Of a stretch of DNA of 64,000 bases, positions 42,301-50,832 are shown piece after piece. Position 1 is the first letter of the stretch; every line of letters begins with the position of its first letter. The translations under genes were made by a program, and so were the position numbers. The DNA comes from Amycolatopsis acidicola (GTDB lineage: Bacteria; Actinomycetota; Actinomycetes; Mycobacteriales; Pseudonocardiaceae): contig NZ_VMNW02000028.1 in NCBI RefSeq assembly GCF_007713735.2, forward strand, positions 1 through 64,000, read 5' to 3'. The notes below the pieces were generated by a model that saw only the letters and a list, made by a program, of their open reading frames with translations, did no database searches and had not been told where the DNA came from.

Positions 42301-42879
42301 TCAGGCCACGCGCGCCGCCGGGGGCAGCAGCGCTTCGTCCGCGGCGGGCCAGCCGAACGGATCCGGCCCCAGAGCGGCGAGTTCGGCGACCTGCTGCGCG
42401 CACCACGGCGAGACCGTCCGCCCGCCGGCGCCCACCTCGGCCACCAGCTCGTCCCACACCGCCCACTCGTAACCGTCCACTTCGGACGGCTCTGGCCGGG
42501 GGTCACCGTCCGTGACCGCGCGGAACACCGGGCACATCTCGTTCTCCACGATGCCGTTCTCCATCACCGCGCGGTAGCGGAACGCGGGCAGCACCAGCGT
42601 GATCTCCTCGGCGTCCACGCCCAGCTCCTGCGGGACCCGCCGACGCACGGCGTCGGCGAGTTTCTCGCCCGGCGCGGGGTGGCCGCAGCAGCTGTTGGTG
42701 CGCACGCCCGGCCACGTCGGCTTCGTCCGCGCGCGGGTGGTGAGCAGGAGCCTGCCCCGGCCGTCGAACAGGTAGCACGAGAACGCGAGATGCAGCGGGG
42801 TGTCGCGGTGGTGCACCGCCGCCTTGTCCATGGTGCCCCTGGCCTGCCCGTCCTCGGTCAGCAGTACGACCTGTTCCAT
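42301..42879 (-). CDS. idi: Isopentenyl-diphosphate delta-isomerase, type 1
   Basis: This 192-residue Nudix-fold enzyme interconverts IPP and DMAPP. It has the active-site cysteine in TNSCCGHP (C65; an extra C64 precedes it), the acid pair in VENEMCPVF (E112, E114), and histidines H23/H24 near the N-terminus that match the metal site. ATG 42879 is chosen because the conserved sequence begins there; the open frame continues to 42963. It follows an acyl-CoA dehydrogenase by 87 bp and lies upstream of the NRPS operon on the same strand, with no other isoprenoid genes here, so it is probably housekeeping. Confidence 0.93.
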   Translation of the reverse strand: MEQVVLLTEDGQARGTMDKAAVHHRDTPLHLAFSCYLFDGRGRLLLTTRARTKPTWPGVRTNSCCGHPAPGEKLADAVRRRVPQELGVDAEEITLVLPAFRYRAVMENGIVENEMCPVFRAVTDGDPRPEPSEVDGYEWAVWDELVAEVGAGGRTVSPWCAQQVAELAALGPDPFGWPAADEALLPPAARVA

Positions 42880-42966
42880 GCTTCTCCGTTCCCGCGCGAG
42901 GGCTTGCGTGTCCTGCCGGTCACCCACTGTATGGGCTGGTGCCGCGCGAGAACATCCCCACAAGGT

Positions 42967-44253
42967 TCAGCTGTTCACCGACGCCGAATCGAGCAGCCAG
43001 GCGAACTTCTCCTTCGCGGCGGCGCGACGGGCCGGGACGTGCTCCGATGGCACCTCACGCCGCTCGTACCCCCGCAGGACGCGGCGGGCGACTGTGACCT
43101 TGTGCACCTCGTCCGGGCCGTCGTAGATGCGCGCCGCCCTGGCCTGCCGGTACATCGACTCCAGCGGCAGGTCGGTGGTGTAGCCGAGCGAGCCGTGCGC
43201 CTGGATCGCGCGGTCGATGACGTTGTAGAGCACCGAAGCCCCGTAGAACTTGATCATCGCGATGTCGGTGAGCGCGGCCGCCGTGCCGCCGGTGTCCATC
43301 TTCCACGTTGCCTGCAGGGTCATCAGCCGCGCCGCGGTCATCTCGGCCGCCGAGGTCGCGATCCAGTCCTGCACCATCTGCTTCTCGGCCAGGAAGGAGC
43401 CGTGGGTGTACCGCGAAAGGGCACGTTCGCACAGCATGTCGAACGCGCGCTGGGACTGGCCGAGCCAGCGCATGCAGTGGTGGATCCGGCCGGGGCCGAG
43501 CCGCTGCTGCGCGAGCACGAACCCGTCGCCCTCGTCGCCGATGCGGTTCTCCACCGGCACCCGCACGTCGCGGTAGATGATCTCGGCGTGGCCACCGGGG
43601 CGTCCACTGTGCTCGTCCGGTTCGGCCATCGTCGGCACGTCGCGGAGGATGTCGACGCCCTCGGTGCCCGCCGGCACGACGAACATGGTGGCCCGCCGCC
43701 GGGGCGGGGCGTCCGGGTCGGTCACCGCCATCACGATGAGGAAGTCGGCGACCGAACCGTGGGAGGTGAACCACTTGTGGCCGTTGAGGACGTACTCGTC
43801 GCCGGAGCGCACCGCGCGCGTGGTCAGCAGCGTGGGGTCCGCGCCCGCGCCGGGCTCGGTCATCGAGAACGCGCTGCGCAGGCGGCCGTCCAGCAGCGGT
43901 TCCAGCCACTTCTGCTTCTGCTCGTCGTCGGCGCCGACGGCGAGCAGTTCGGCGTTGCCCGAGTCGGGCGCGTTGTTGCCGAAGATCGCGGGCGCGTAGG
44001 CGCAACGGCCGAGGATCTCGTGCATCAGCCCGAGCTTCACCTGCCCGAACCCGCGGCCGCCGAGCGACGGCGGCAGATGCGCGGCCCACAGCCCGCGCGC
44101 CTTCACCTCCTCCTTCAACGGCGCGGTGGCGCGCGCGAAGGCGTCCGCGTCGAGGTCGAGGGTTTCGAGCGGGATGATCTCGTCGCGGACGAACCCGCGC
44201 ATCCAGGCGAGCTTCTCCTCGAACTCCGGTTCGGTGGAAAAGTCCCAGGCCAT
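42967..44253 (-). CDS. Acyl-CoA dehydrogenase
   Basis: The 428-residue flavoprotein has the acyl-CoA dehydrogenase signatures FSMTEPGAGADPT (flavin contact), YVLNGHKWFTSHG, and the C-terminal AIQAHGSLGYTTDLPLESMYRQARAARIYDGPDEVHK. The DGPDEVHK ending marks the ACAD10/11-like group that is often paired with APH-type kinases, and an APH gene sits 14 bp upstream. It oxidises an acyl-CoA to the 2-enoyl-CoA. The start at 44253 (MAWDFSTEPEFEEK) was chosen from family alignment; the frame is open much further upstream. Confidence 0.92.
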   Translation of the reverse strand: MAWDFSTEPEFEEKLAWMRGFVRDEIIPLETLDLDADAFARATAPLKEEVKARGLWAAHLPPSLGGRGFGQVKLGLMHEILGRCAYAPAIFGNNAPDSGNAELLAVGADDEQKQKWLEPLLDGRLRSAFSMTEPGAGADPTLLTTRAVRSGDEYVLNGHKWFTSHGSVADFLIVMAVTDPDAPPRRRATMFVVPAGTEGVDILRDVPTMAEPDEHSGRPGGHAEIIYRDVRVPVENRIGDEGDGFVLAQQRLGPGRIHHCMRWLGQSQRAFDMLCERALSRYTHGSFLAEKQMVQDWIATSAAEMTAARLMTLQATWKMDTGGTAAALTDIAMIKFYGASVLYNVIDRAIQAHGSLGYTTDLPLESMYRQARAARIYDGPDEVHKVTVARRVLRGYERREVPSEHVPARRAAAKEKFAWLLDSASVNS

Positions 44254-44267
44254 GGTGTTTTCTCCCG

Positions 44268-45293
44268 TCAGTTGGCGAGGTCCCGCAGGGCGGCTTCGCA
44301 GAGGCGGACACCGTCGTCGGCGCGTTCTTCGAGTGAGAATCCGTCGTCCGCCATGTGCCCGGCCTCGTAGCGCGCCCGCACGCCCACGCCGATGCACGCG
44401 GATCGCCATCGCGCGAAGGCGATCCAGTACGGCAGGTCGGCGAGGTCGAGCCCCGACCGGTCGGCGTAGCGCGCCACGATCTCGGCCCGCGACGGAAAGC
44501 CGGGCGCCGTGCTCGGCCCCGGCGTGACCGGTGGGGTCTCCTCCCCCGGGTCCTGCCAGCTCGCCGCCAGCCAGCCGAGGTCCGCGAGCGGATCGCCCGA
44601 CGTGGCCAGCTCCCAGTCGAACACCGCGCGCACGGTGCCGTCCGGACCGAAGCTGAGGTTGCCGGGCCGGTAGTCGCCGTGCACGATTCCGTTGCGCTGC
44701 TTCGGGATTCGTTCGGCCAGCCGGTCGTGCACCTCGTCCAGCAGCGCCAGCTCCGGTGCGCCGGTGGCGTGCACCTGCGCGTGCCAGCGCCGCAGCTGCC
44801 GCTCGACGTACCCGGTGCGGCGCACGAGATCGCCGAGACCCAGCGCCACCGGATCCAGCGCGTGCAGTTCCGCCAGCACGTCGACGAGGTGCTCGCCGGC
44901 GCGGGCGCGAGCCTCCTCCGGAAAGCGGTTTCCGGCTTCGGCATCGGCCAGGACCTCGCCCTCGACGAGGCCCATCACGGAGAACTCGGCGCCGGTGACT
45001 TCGGTGTCGGTGCAGTACGCGAGCGGCGGCGCGACGGGGACCGCCGTGCCCGCGAGCGCCGAGATGAAGCTCCACTCGCGCCCCATGTCGTGCGCCGTGC
45101 TGAGCACGCCCCCGGTCGGCGGGCGGCGCAACGCTCGGGCCGTACCGGCGCCGTCGGTGACCCGGTACGTGAGGTTCGACCGGCCACCGGAGATCAGCTC
45201 GAACGCGGCGGGCTCGACGAAGCCTTCGACATGGTCGCCGAGCCACCGGCTCACCCGCTGCCCGTCGATGCCCGCGGGTTCATCGTCCGACAT
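44268..45293 (-). CDS. APH-family phosphotransferase (ACAD10/11 kinase-domain type)
   Basis: This 341-residue aminoglycoside-phosphotransferase-fold kinase has the catalytic loop IVHGDYRPGNLSF and the metal motif FDWELATSGDP. In animals the same domain is fused to an acyl-CoA dehydrogenase (ACAD10/11), where it phosphorylates 4-hydroxyacyl-CoA before elimination. Here the two lie in adjacent genes (14 bp apart), so the same two-step removal of a 4-hydroxyl from acyl-CoA is a reasonable inference. ATG 45293 overlaps the enoyl-CoA hydratase gene by 14 bp. Confidence 0.88.
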   Translation of the reverse strand: MSDDEPAGIDGQRVSRWLGDHVEGFVEPAAFELISGGRSNLTYRVTDGAGTARALRRPPTGGVLSTAHDMGREWSFISALAGTAVPVAPPLAYCTDTEVTGAEFSVMGLVEGEVLADAEAGNRFPEEARARAGEHLVDVLAELHALDPVALGLGDLVRRTGYVERQLRRWHAQVHATGAPELALLDEVHDRLAERIPKQRNGIVHGDYRPGNLSFGPDGTVRAVFDWELATSGDPLADLGWLAASWQDPGEETPPVTPGPSTAPGFPSRAEIVARYADRSGLDLADLPYWIAFARWRSACIGVGVRARYEAGHMADDGFSLEERADDGVRLCEAALRDLAN

Positions 45294-46041
45294 AGTGGGG
45301 CTCCCGCTTCTCCAAGAACGACCGCACACCCTCGCGGTGATCCTCCGTGGTGAACAACTCCCCCAGCGTCGTGCTCACCCACGCCCCGAGGTCACGCCAC
45401 TCCGGATCGAGCGCGCGCCGGAGCCCGCGTTTGAGCGCGGCGACGGCCAGCGGCGGGTTCGCCGCGATCCGCCCGGCCAGTTCCAGCGCGGCGGGCATCA
45501 GGTGATCATCGGGGACGACGCGGCTCACCAGCCCGATCCGCTCAGCCCGTCCGGCATCGATGACGTCCCCGGTGAACAACAGCTCGGCGGCGGTCTCCCG
45601 GCCCACGAGTTGCGCGAGCCGGGCGATCCCCGCGACGTCACTGCACAGCCCGCGTTTGACGAACAGCTCCCCGAACCGGGCCGAGGCCGCCGCGACCCGG
45701 AGATCGGCCATCAGCGCCAGCTCCATACCCCATCCGACCGCCGGCCCGTTCACCGCCGCGATCACCGGGACATCGGTGTGCAGCAAGGCATCCGCGGCCG
45801 GGGTGAGCCGGGGCGGTGGTGGCGGCGCCTCGCCGGTCATCAGCTCGCGGACGTCGTCGCCCGAGCAGAACGACCGTCCGGCGCCGGTGATCACCAGCAC
45901 GCGGGCCGTGGTGCCGTGGACCAGCTCGGTCAGTTCGTCATAAGTCTTGCGCCGCAAGGCATTGTGCACGTCGGGACGGTTGAGCGTGAGCACTCCGACG
46001 TGCTCGCTCTCGGCGTAGCCGATGTCCTGACCGGGACTCAC
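45280..46041 (-). CDS. Enoyl-CoA hydratase/isomerase
   Basis: This 253-residue crotonase has LTLNRPDVHNALR, the oxyanion segments TGAGRSFCSGDDV and AAVNGPAVGWGMELALMADLR, and RIGLVSRVVPDD. The GTG start overlaps the stop of the acyl-CoA ligase (GTGA). It would hydrate the enoyl-CoA formed by the acyl-CoA dehydrogenase of the same leftward operon. A glutamate-poor active site (GELFVKRGLCSD) leaves isomerase activity possible. Confidence 0.9.
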   Translation of the reverse strand: MSPGQDIGYAESEHVGVLTLNRPDVHNALRRKTYDELTELVHGTTARVLVITGAGRSFCSGDDVRELMTGEAPPPPPRLTPAADALLHTDVPVIAAVNGPAVGWGMELALMADLRVAAASARFGELFVKRGLCSDVAGIARLAQLVGRETAAELLFTGDVIDAGRAERIGLVSRVVPDDHLMPAALELAGRIAANPPLAVAALKRGLRRALDPEWRDLGAWVSTTLGELFTTEDHREGVRSFLEKREPHYVGR

Positions 46042-47744
46042 CGCGCCTCCACTTCCGCCGCCAGCACGGGCCGCAGGTCGCGTTTCAGGACCTTGCCGCT
46101 CGGCGTGCGCGGCAGCGGCTCCGACCGGATCAGGACGTGCGCGGGCACCTTGAAGGCCGCCAGCCCCGCCGCCACATGCCGCCGGATCTCCTCCGCCGTC
46201 ACGCTCATTCCCTCGCGCGGCACGACGACCGCGACGGCCTCCTCACCCAGCGTCGGATGCGGCACGCCGACCACCGTCACGTCCTCGACCGCCGGATGCC
46301 GGAACAGCACGGCCTCCACCTCGGCGCAGTAGATGTTCTCCCCGCCGCGGATGATCACGTCCTTCATCCGGTCCACGACGAACACCCAGCCCTCGCTGAC
46401 GCGCCCGAGGTCCCCGGTGTGGAACCAGCCATCGGTGAACGCCGCCGCCGTCGCCTCCGGGTTTTTCCAGTACCCGCGCACGATGTTCGGGCCGCGGAAC
46501 CACAGTTCGCCGATCTCGCCCTCGCCGACGTCCTCACCGGTCCCCGGATCCACCACGCGCACCTCGGTTCCCGGCTGGCAGCGCCCGACGCTGTCCGGCC
46601 GCGCCACGTAGTCCGAGCCGACGTTCGCCACGACCGCCGACGTGGTCTCGGTGAGGCCGTAACCGTTGCTGGGCGCGACAAGCGCGTCGAAGACCTGGTC
46701 GACCCCGCCCACGAGATCGGGCGGCACCGGCGCGCCGCCCATGGAGATCCCGGCCAGCGTCCCCAGCCCGTCGGTGTCCTCCGCCGCGTCGTCGAGCAGG
46801 GAGCGGATCACCGTCGGCACCCCGGACACCGCGGTGAGCCGTTCGCGCCGGACCAGCGCGCGGGCCTCGTCGCGATCCCATTTGTACTGGGTGACGAGCT
46901 TGCCGCCCACCATCGCGGTGTAGCCGATGCTGGTGATCCCGGCGATGTGGAACAACGGGAACGTGCACAGCCCGCCGGGCTGCGGCGCGGCCGGATCCGG
47001 GACCACCGGCTCGCCGCCGTTGGCCATCGCGCCGCTGACGAACGCGGACAACGCGGTGTTGAAGAGATTCGTGCAGTGGTTGCGATGGGTGCCGATCGCT
47101 CCCTTGGGCTGTCCCGTCGTGCCGGAGGTGTAGAGGATGGTCGCGTCGTCGTCCGGCTCCACGTCGGCGTCCGGCGGCTCCGCGGCGGGGTCGAGCGACG
47201 CGAGCAGCTCGTCCCAGCCGCGCCCGGTCGTCCCGGTCCCGCGCACTTCGACGAGCGGCGGGTTGCCGAGGCTGTCGAGGTGCGGCGCCAGCAACGCGGC
47301 GCGTTCCCCGTCGACGATCACGAGTCTCGCGCCCGCGTCCTCGATGGCGTACCGCAGCTCCGGCGCGGTCCACCACGCGTTGAGCGGCACCAGCACGATC
47401 CCGAGCAGCTGCGTGGCCCAGAACACGGGTGTCCACTCGGGATAGTTGCGCATCGAAACCGCCACCCGGTCCCCTTTGCGCAGCCCGTATTCCTCGCGCA
47501 GGCAGCGCGCCAGGCCCGCGATGATCCGCGCCTGCTCGGCGTACGTCCAGCGTTCGTCGCGGAAGACGAGGAACGGCCGTTCGCCGAACGCGCCGAGAGA
47601 AAGCGCTATCTCGCGCAACGTCTGCGGCCCCGCCGTGAACACGCGCATCGGGATGCCGCGGACCTCGCGTTCGCCGATCTCGAACGGCTGTCCCGGCGCG
47701 GTGAACCGTTCCGTGAGCGCCGCGCGGCTGAGGGTGTCCGTCAT
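46038..47744 (-). CDS. Long/medium-chain acyl-CoA synthetase
   Basis: This 568-residue FadD-like ANL enzyme has LYTSGTTGQPKGAIGTH, NGYGLTETTSAV, WFHTGDLGRV and the C-terminal lysine in TPSGKVLKRDLRPVL. It forms acyl-CoA for the downstream hydratase, kinase and dehydrogenase genes, which overlap or follow it closely. It lies 10 bp after the SMP-30 gene, so all are in one transcript. Substrate chain length is not predictable. Confidence 0.92.
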   Translation of the reverse strand: MTDTLSRAALTERFTAPGQPFEIGEREVRGIPMRVFTAGPQTLREIALSLGAFGERPFLVFRDERWTYAEQARIIAGLARCLREEYGLRKGDRVAVSMRNYPEWTPVFWATQLLGIVLVPLNAWWTAPELRYAIEDAGARLVIVDGERAALLAPHLDSLGNPPLVEVRGTGTTGRGWDELLASLDPAAEPPDADVEPDDDATILYTSGTTGQPKGAIGTHRNHCTNLFNTALSAFVSGAMANGGEPVVPDPAAPQPGGLCTFPLFHIAGITSIGYTAMVGGKLVTQYKWDRDEARALVRRERLTAVSGVPTVIRSLLDDAAEDTDGLGTLAGISMGGAPVPPDLVGGVDQVFDALVAPSNGYGLTETTSAVVANVGSDYVARPDSVGRCQPGTEVRVVDPGTGEDVGEGEIGELWFRGPNIVRGYWKNPEATAAAFTDGWFHTGDLGRVSEGWVFVVDRMKDVIIRGGENIYCAEVEAVLFRHPAVEDVTVVGVPHPTLGEEAVAVVVPREGMSVTAEEIRRHVAAGLAAFKVPAHVLIRSEPLPRTPSGKVLKRDLRPVLAAEVEAR

Positions 47745-47754
47745 CGCCTCCTCC

Positions 47755-48696
47755 TCACGCCGTGTACGCCAGATCGAGGCCCGGGCAGGGCCATTCCGTG
47801 CGGTACAAGCGACCCCGGCCGGACGACGTGATGTACGCCGTGTTCGAGCCCGGGGCGAAACAGATGTTGGTCACGAACGGATCCGGCTCGGGCACCGGCA
47901 CCTGCCGCAGGAGCGTGCCGTCCGGGGCCAGCACGCTGATCGCGCCGGTGATCAGCGTCGCGACGCACACGTTGCCTTCGCCGTCGACTCCCAGCGAGTC
48001 GAGCGGCTGGTAGCCCGGGAACCCGTGCAGCAGCGTCGCGCCGCCGGGCCCGAACGTCGCGCCCGCGCGCACCCGGCCGGGCGCCTCGATCTCCCAGGAC
48101 CACACGCGCCCCGGTCCGGTTTCGGCCACGTAGAGCCGGGAACCGTCCGGGCTGAGGCCGACGCCGTTCGGCTGGGTCAGCGGGTGGACCACTTCGCGAA
48201 TGGACGAACCGTCGGCGGCCGCGTAGTAGAGCGCGCCCGTGTCGTGGTCACGCTCGCGGCCCTTCCCCAGATCGGTGAACCAGAACCCGCCGTCGGTGTC
48301 GAACACGAGGTCGTTCGGGCCGCGCAGCGGGCGGCCGTCGCATTCGGTGTAGAGATCGGTGACCGAACCGTCGCCGTCCACGCGCTGGATGCGGCCGCCG
48401 AGGTAGTCCGCCGGCTGGTGCCCCGGCGCGGTGATCCCGTCCGCCTCCTGCCATTCGAACCCGCCGTTGTTGCACACGTACACGGCGCCGTCCGGCCCGA
48501 TCGCGGCGCCGTTCGGGCCGCCGCCCACTTCGGCGACCACCGAGATTTCGCCGCCGGGGCGCACCTTCGCCAGCGTGCCGCGCCGGATCTCCACGACGAG
48601 CACGGAACCGTCGCGCAGGGCGACCGGTCCTTCGGGGAACTGCAGCCCGCCTGCCACCTCGTCGAGCGGCGGGGCGGTGGGGTCGGCACTGACCAT
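47755..48696 (-). CDS. SMP-30/gluconolactonase/LRE family protein
   Basis: This 313-residue six-bladed beta-propeller of the SMP-30 family has the acidic metal ligands in QFPEGPVAL, RGPNDLVFDTDGGFWFTD, PNGVGLSPDGSRLYVAETG and the LDSLGVDGEGNVCVA blade. Members hydrolyse lactones with a divalent metal. In an acyl-CoA operon it may open a lactone so that the released hydroxy acid can be activated by the neighbouring ligase, and gamma-lactones would fit the 4-hydroxyacyl kinase idea. Confidence 0.9.
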   Translation of the reverse strand: MVSADPTAPPLDEVAGGLQFPEGPVALRDGSVLVVEIRRGTLAKVRPGGEISVVAEVGGGPNGAAIGPDGAVYVCNNGGFEWQEADGITAPGHQPADYLGGRIQRVDGDGSVTDLYTECDGRPLRGPNDLVFDTDGGFWFTDLGKGRERDHDTGALYYAAADGSSIREVVHPLTQPNGVGLSPDGSRLYVAETGPGRVWSWEIEAPGRVRAGATFGPGGATLLHGFPGYQPLDSLGVDGEGNVCVATLITGAISVLAPDGTLLRQVPVPEPDPFVTNICFAPGSNTAYITSSGRGRLYRTEWPCPGLDLAYTA

Positions 48697-48727
48697 GATC
48701 CTGCCTTTCCTGCGAGGGTGTTCGCCG

Positions 48728-50074
48728 TCAGGTGTCTTCGGACAGATAACGCGGGTTGGCGACGGCGAGCCGGTCGGTCACCGCCGCCCGCACGACTTCG
48801 AGCAGCGCCGGGTCCTCCGCGTCGACGGCGCCGGACCGGATCGCGGCGGCGAGCCCGGCCTGATCGACCTGCCCCAGCGTGGCGAGCCGTTCGCGGTGCC
48901 GCTGCTCTTGTTCAGGGCCGAGCCGCAGCTCGCGTTCGACGCCGTCGAGCGTGTTCGCCGCGACCCGGGCGAGAAAGTTCAGCCTCCCTTCGGTCCCGGC
49001 CATCACGTCTTCGCGGAGGAACGCCGCCACCGCCGCGACCAGTTCGGCTGTGGTGGGCCGCCCGTGCAGATCCGAGCCCGGCGCGCACGGGCCGGGCTCG
49101 CGTTTTTCCGCCGGCAGCCCGAGTTCGAGGAGGAGGTCGTGCTCCTGCTCGCACACTCGCCTGCCGACCGCCGCCAGCTCCACCGAAGGCGTCTCGCCGG
49201 ACAGATGCCGCTCGGCCATCGCCCGGCAGCCCACGGTCCACCGCGTGGTGCCGTAGAGCTGCCACCAGCGCACGGCTTCCGCATCCGGGCGCTCACCCGC
49301 GACCTCCGCGTAGCCGTCAAGAAGTTCTTCGACGGTGCCGAAACCGCCTGCGGGCAGCGGCGAGCCGAACCGCCAGCACTTCACGCACAGCCAGCCGAGA
49401 TCCTCCCGCGGGTCCCCGGCGTGGACCGACTCCCAGTCGAGCACCGCGCGCAGGCCCGAGGGCGCGACGATCAGGTTTCCGGTGCGGAAATCCCCGTGCA
49501 CCACCGTTTCCGGCACTTCGGGCGGCCGGTGCAGCGCCAGCCAGCGGAGTCCGATCTCGACGGTCGGCAACGGTTCGCCGAGCGCGTCATAGTTCTCGCG
49601 CAGCGTTTCCAGCGGGTCGTAAGTGGACAGTCCGGGCACCTCGCGCACCGGGATGGCGTGGATCCTGGCGAGCGTGCGCCCCAGTTCCGCGGCCAGGCCC
49701 TTTCTCACCGGCGCGTACTGCTCGTCCCGCAACAGCCGCCGCGCGATGGTCTCGCCGTCGACGTGCTCGGTGATCAGGTACGGCGAGCCGACGACCGCCG
49801 GGTCCGTGTCCGCGTCGACCAGCCGCGGTACGGCCACCCCGGCGCGCCCGGCCGCGGCGATCGCCTTCGCCTCCAACGCCATCCCCTCGGGACGCCCGGC
49901 ACCCGGCGGATCACGGCGCAGCACCAGGCGCCGTTCGTCCCCCGCCGACCGGGCCGTGAAGGACCACGTCTCCCGGCTCGCCCCACCCGTGAGCCGGTGC
50001 AGGTTCGCCACCTCGACGGGTTTTCCGGACACCCCGGTCAGCCGGGCCGAGAGCCGCGCGTCGAGCCCGGTCAT
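48728..50074 (-). CDS. APH-family phosphotransferase with C-terminal helical extension
   Basis: The 448-residue protein has an N-terminal APH kinase domain (nucleotide loop TGGASRETWSF, catalytic VVHGDFRTGNLIV, metal site DWESVHAGDP) followed by about 110 residues of helices (GRPTTAELVAAVAAFLREDV, FLARVAANTLDGVERE) that resemble the DUF6285 extension found with acyl-CoA kinases. It differs from the shorter APH at 44268, so the locus has two such kinases and two acyl-CoA dehydrogenases. It probably phosphorylates a hydroxyacyl compound. Confidence 0.87.
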   Translation of the reverse strand: MTGLDARLSARLTGVSGKPVEVANLHRLTGGASRETWSFTARSAGDERRLVLRRDPPGAGRPEGMALEAKAIAAAGRAGVAVPRLVDADTDPAVVGSPYLITEHVDGETIARRLLRDEQYAPVRKGLAAELGRTLARIHAIPVREVPGLSTYDPLETLRENYDALGEPLPTVEIGLRWLALHRPPEVPETVVHGDFRTGNLIVAPSGLRAVLDWESVHAGDPREDLGWLCVKCWRFGSPLPAGGFGTVEELLDGYAEVAGERPDAEAVRWWQLYGTTRWTVGCRAMAERHLSGETPSVELAAVGRRVCEQEHDLLLELGLPAEKREPGPCAPGSDLHGRPTTAELVAAVAAFLREDVMAGTEGRLNFLARVAANTLDGVERELRLGPEQEQRHRERLATLGQVDQAGLAAAIRSGAVDAEDPALLEVVRAAVTDRLAVANPRYLSEDT

Positions 50075-50102
50075 CGCCCGGACTCCTTGTGGCGCCGGGA
50101 AA

Positions 50103-50717
50103 CTAGGGCGCGCCGACCATGTCCAGCGCCAGGCGCTGGTACCGCTCGACGATCTGCTCCCTGCTCACGCGGGACCGCGGAGAGAACCAGCTCGCGACCC
50201 CCGTGCACATCACGACGATCGCCCGCGACGCCTCCAGCGGCAGCGAGGTGGTGAACACGCCCTGCTCCACCCCACGCCGCACGACCTGGTCGAACATCCG
50301 CTGCTGCTGCCGCCGTTTCGCCAGATGCCTGCCGCGCACCGGCTCCTCCAGCGCCCGCACCTCGCTCGTGCCCAGCAGCGTGCCGCGCTGGTCCTGCAGG
50401 TGGAACAGGATCTGCACCGACACCAGCGCCGACAGCTGGTCCACCGGGTCCTCGCCCGCTCCCGCGAGCGCGGTGCGGGTGCTCAGGAGGAGCTGCTTGA
50501 TGCCCCGCTCCATGATCGTGGCGAGCACGTCCTGTTTCGACTCGAAATGGTGGTACAGCGCCGAAGCGCTGAACCCGGCCTCCTCGGCGATGTCCCGCAC
50601 CGACGTGCCGTGGTAGCCGTGCTCGGCCATCACCGCTATCGCGGCGCGCAGGATCGTCTCCTCGCCCGGCGAGGCGGCCTCCTCCGCCCGCCGTCCGGCA
50701 CCTTCCGCCAAGTCCAC
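50103..50717 (-). CDS. TetR-family regulator of the acyl-CoA operon
   Basis: This 204-residue TetR protein has the helix-turn-helix TSVRDIAEEAGFSASALYHHFESKQDV. GTG 50717 has GGAGG just upstream; the longer open frame to 51335 runs through the dehydrogenase gene and is not coding. It sits between the acyl-CoA dehydrogenase and the kinase gene on the same strand. The AACGATCGTT palindrome at 52110 is a probable operator for it. Acyl-CoA ligands are typical for such TetR proteins. Confidence 0.88.
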   Translation of the reverse strand: MDLAEGAGRRAEEAASPGEETILRAAIAVMAEHGYHGTSVRDIAEEAGFSASALYHHFESKQDVLATIMERGIKQLLLSTRTALAGAGEDPVDQLSALVSVQILFHLQDQRGTLLGTSEVRALEEPVRGRHLAKRRQQQRMFDQVVRRGVEQGVFTTSLPLEASRAIVVMCTGVASWFSPRSRVSREQIVERYQRLALDMVGAP

Positions 50718-50832
50718 GCCACCTCCGCCTGGGTCCAGTGTGGACAGAGGAGGACCCTGCCACCGGGGCACGCCACGATACACCCCGGTCCGGCGGATCT
50801 TCACCCATCGTGCTCCTCCCCTGATCGGCCGT

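Noticed and set aside
42967-45246. 759-aa acyl-CoA dehydrogenase with long N-terminal extension
   Set aside because: The extension overlaps the APH gene in another frame and is Arg-rich; the family start fits ATG 44253.
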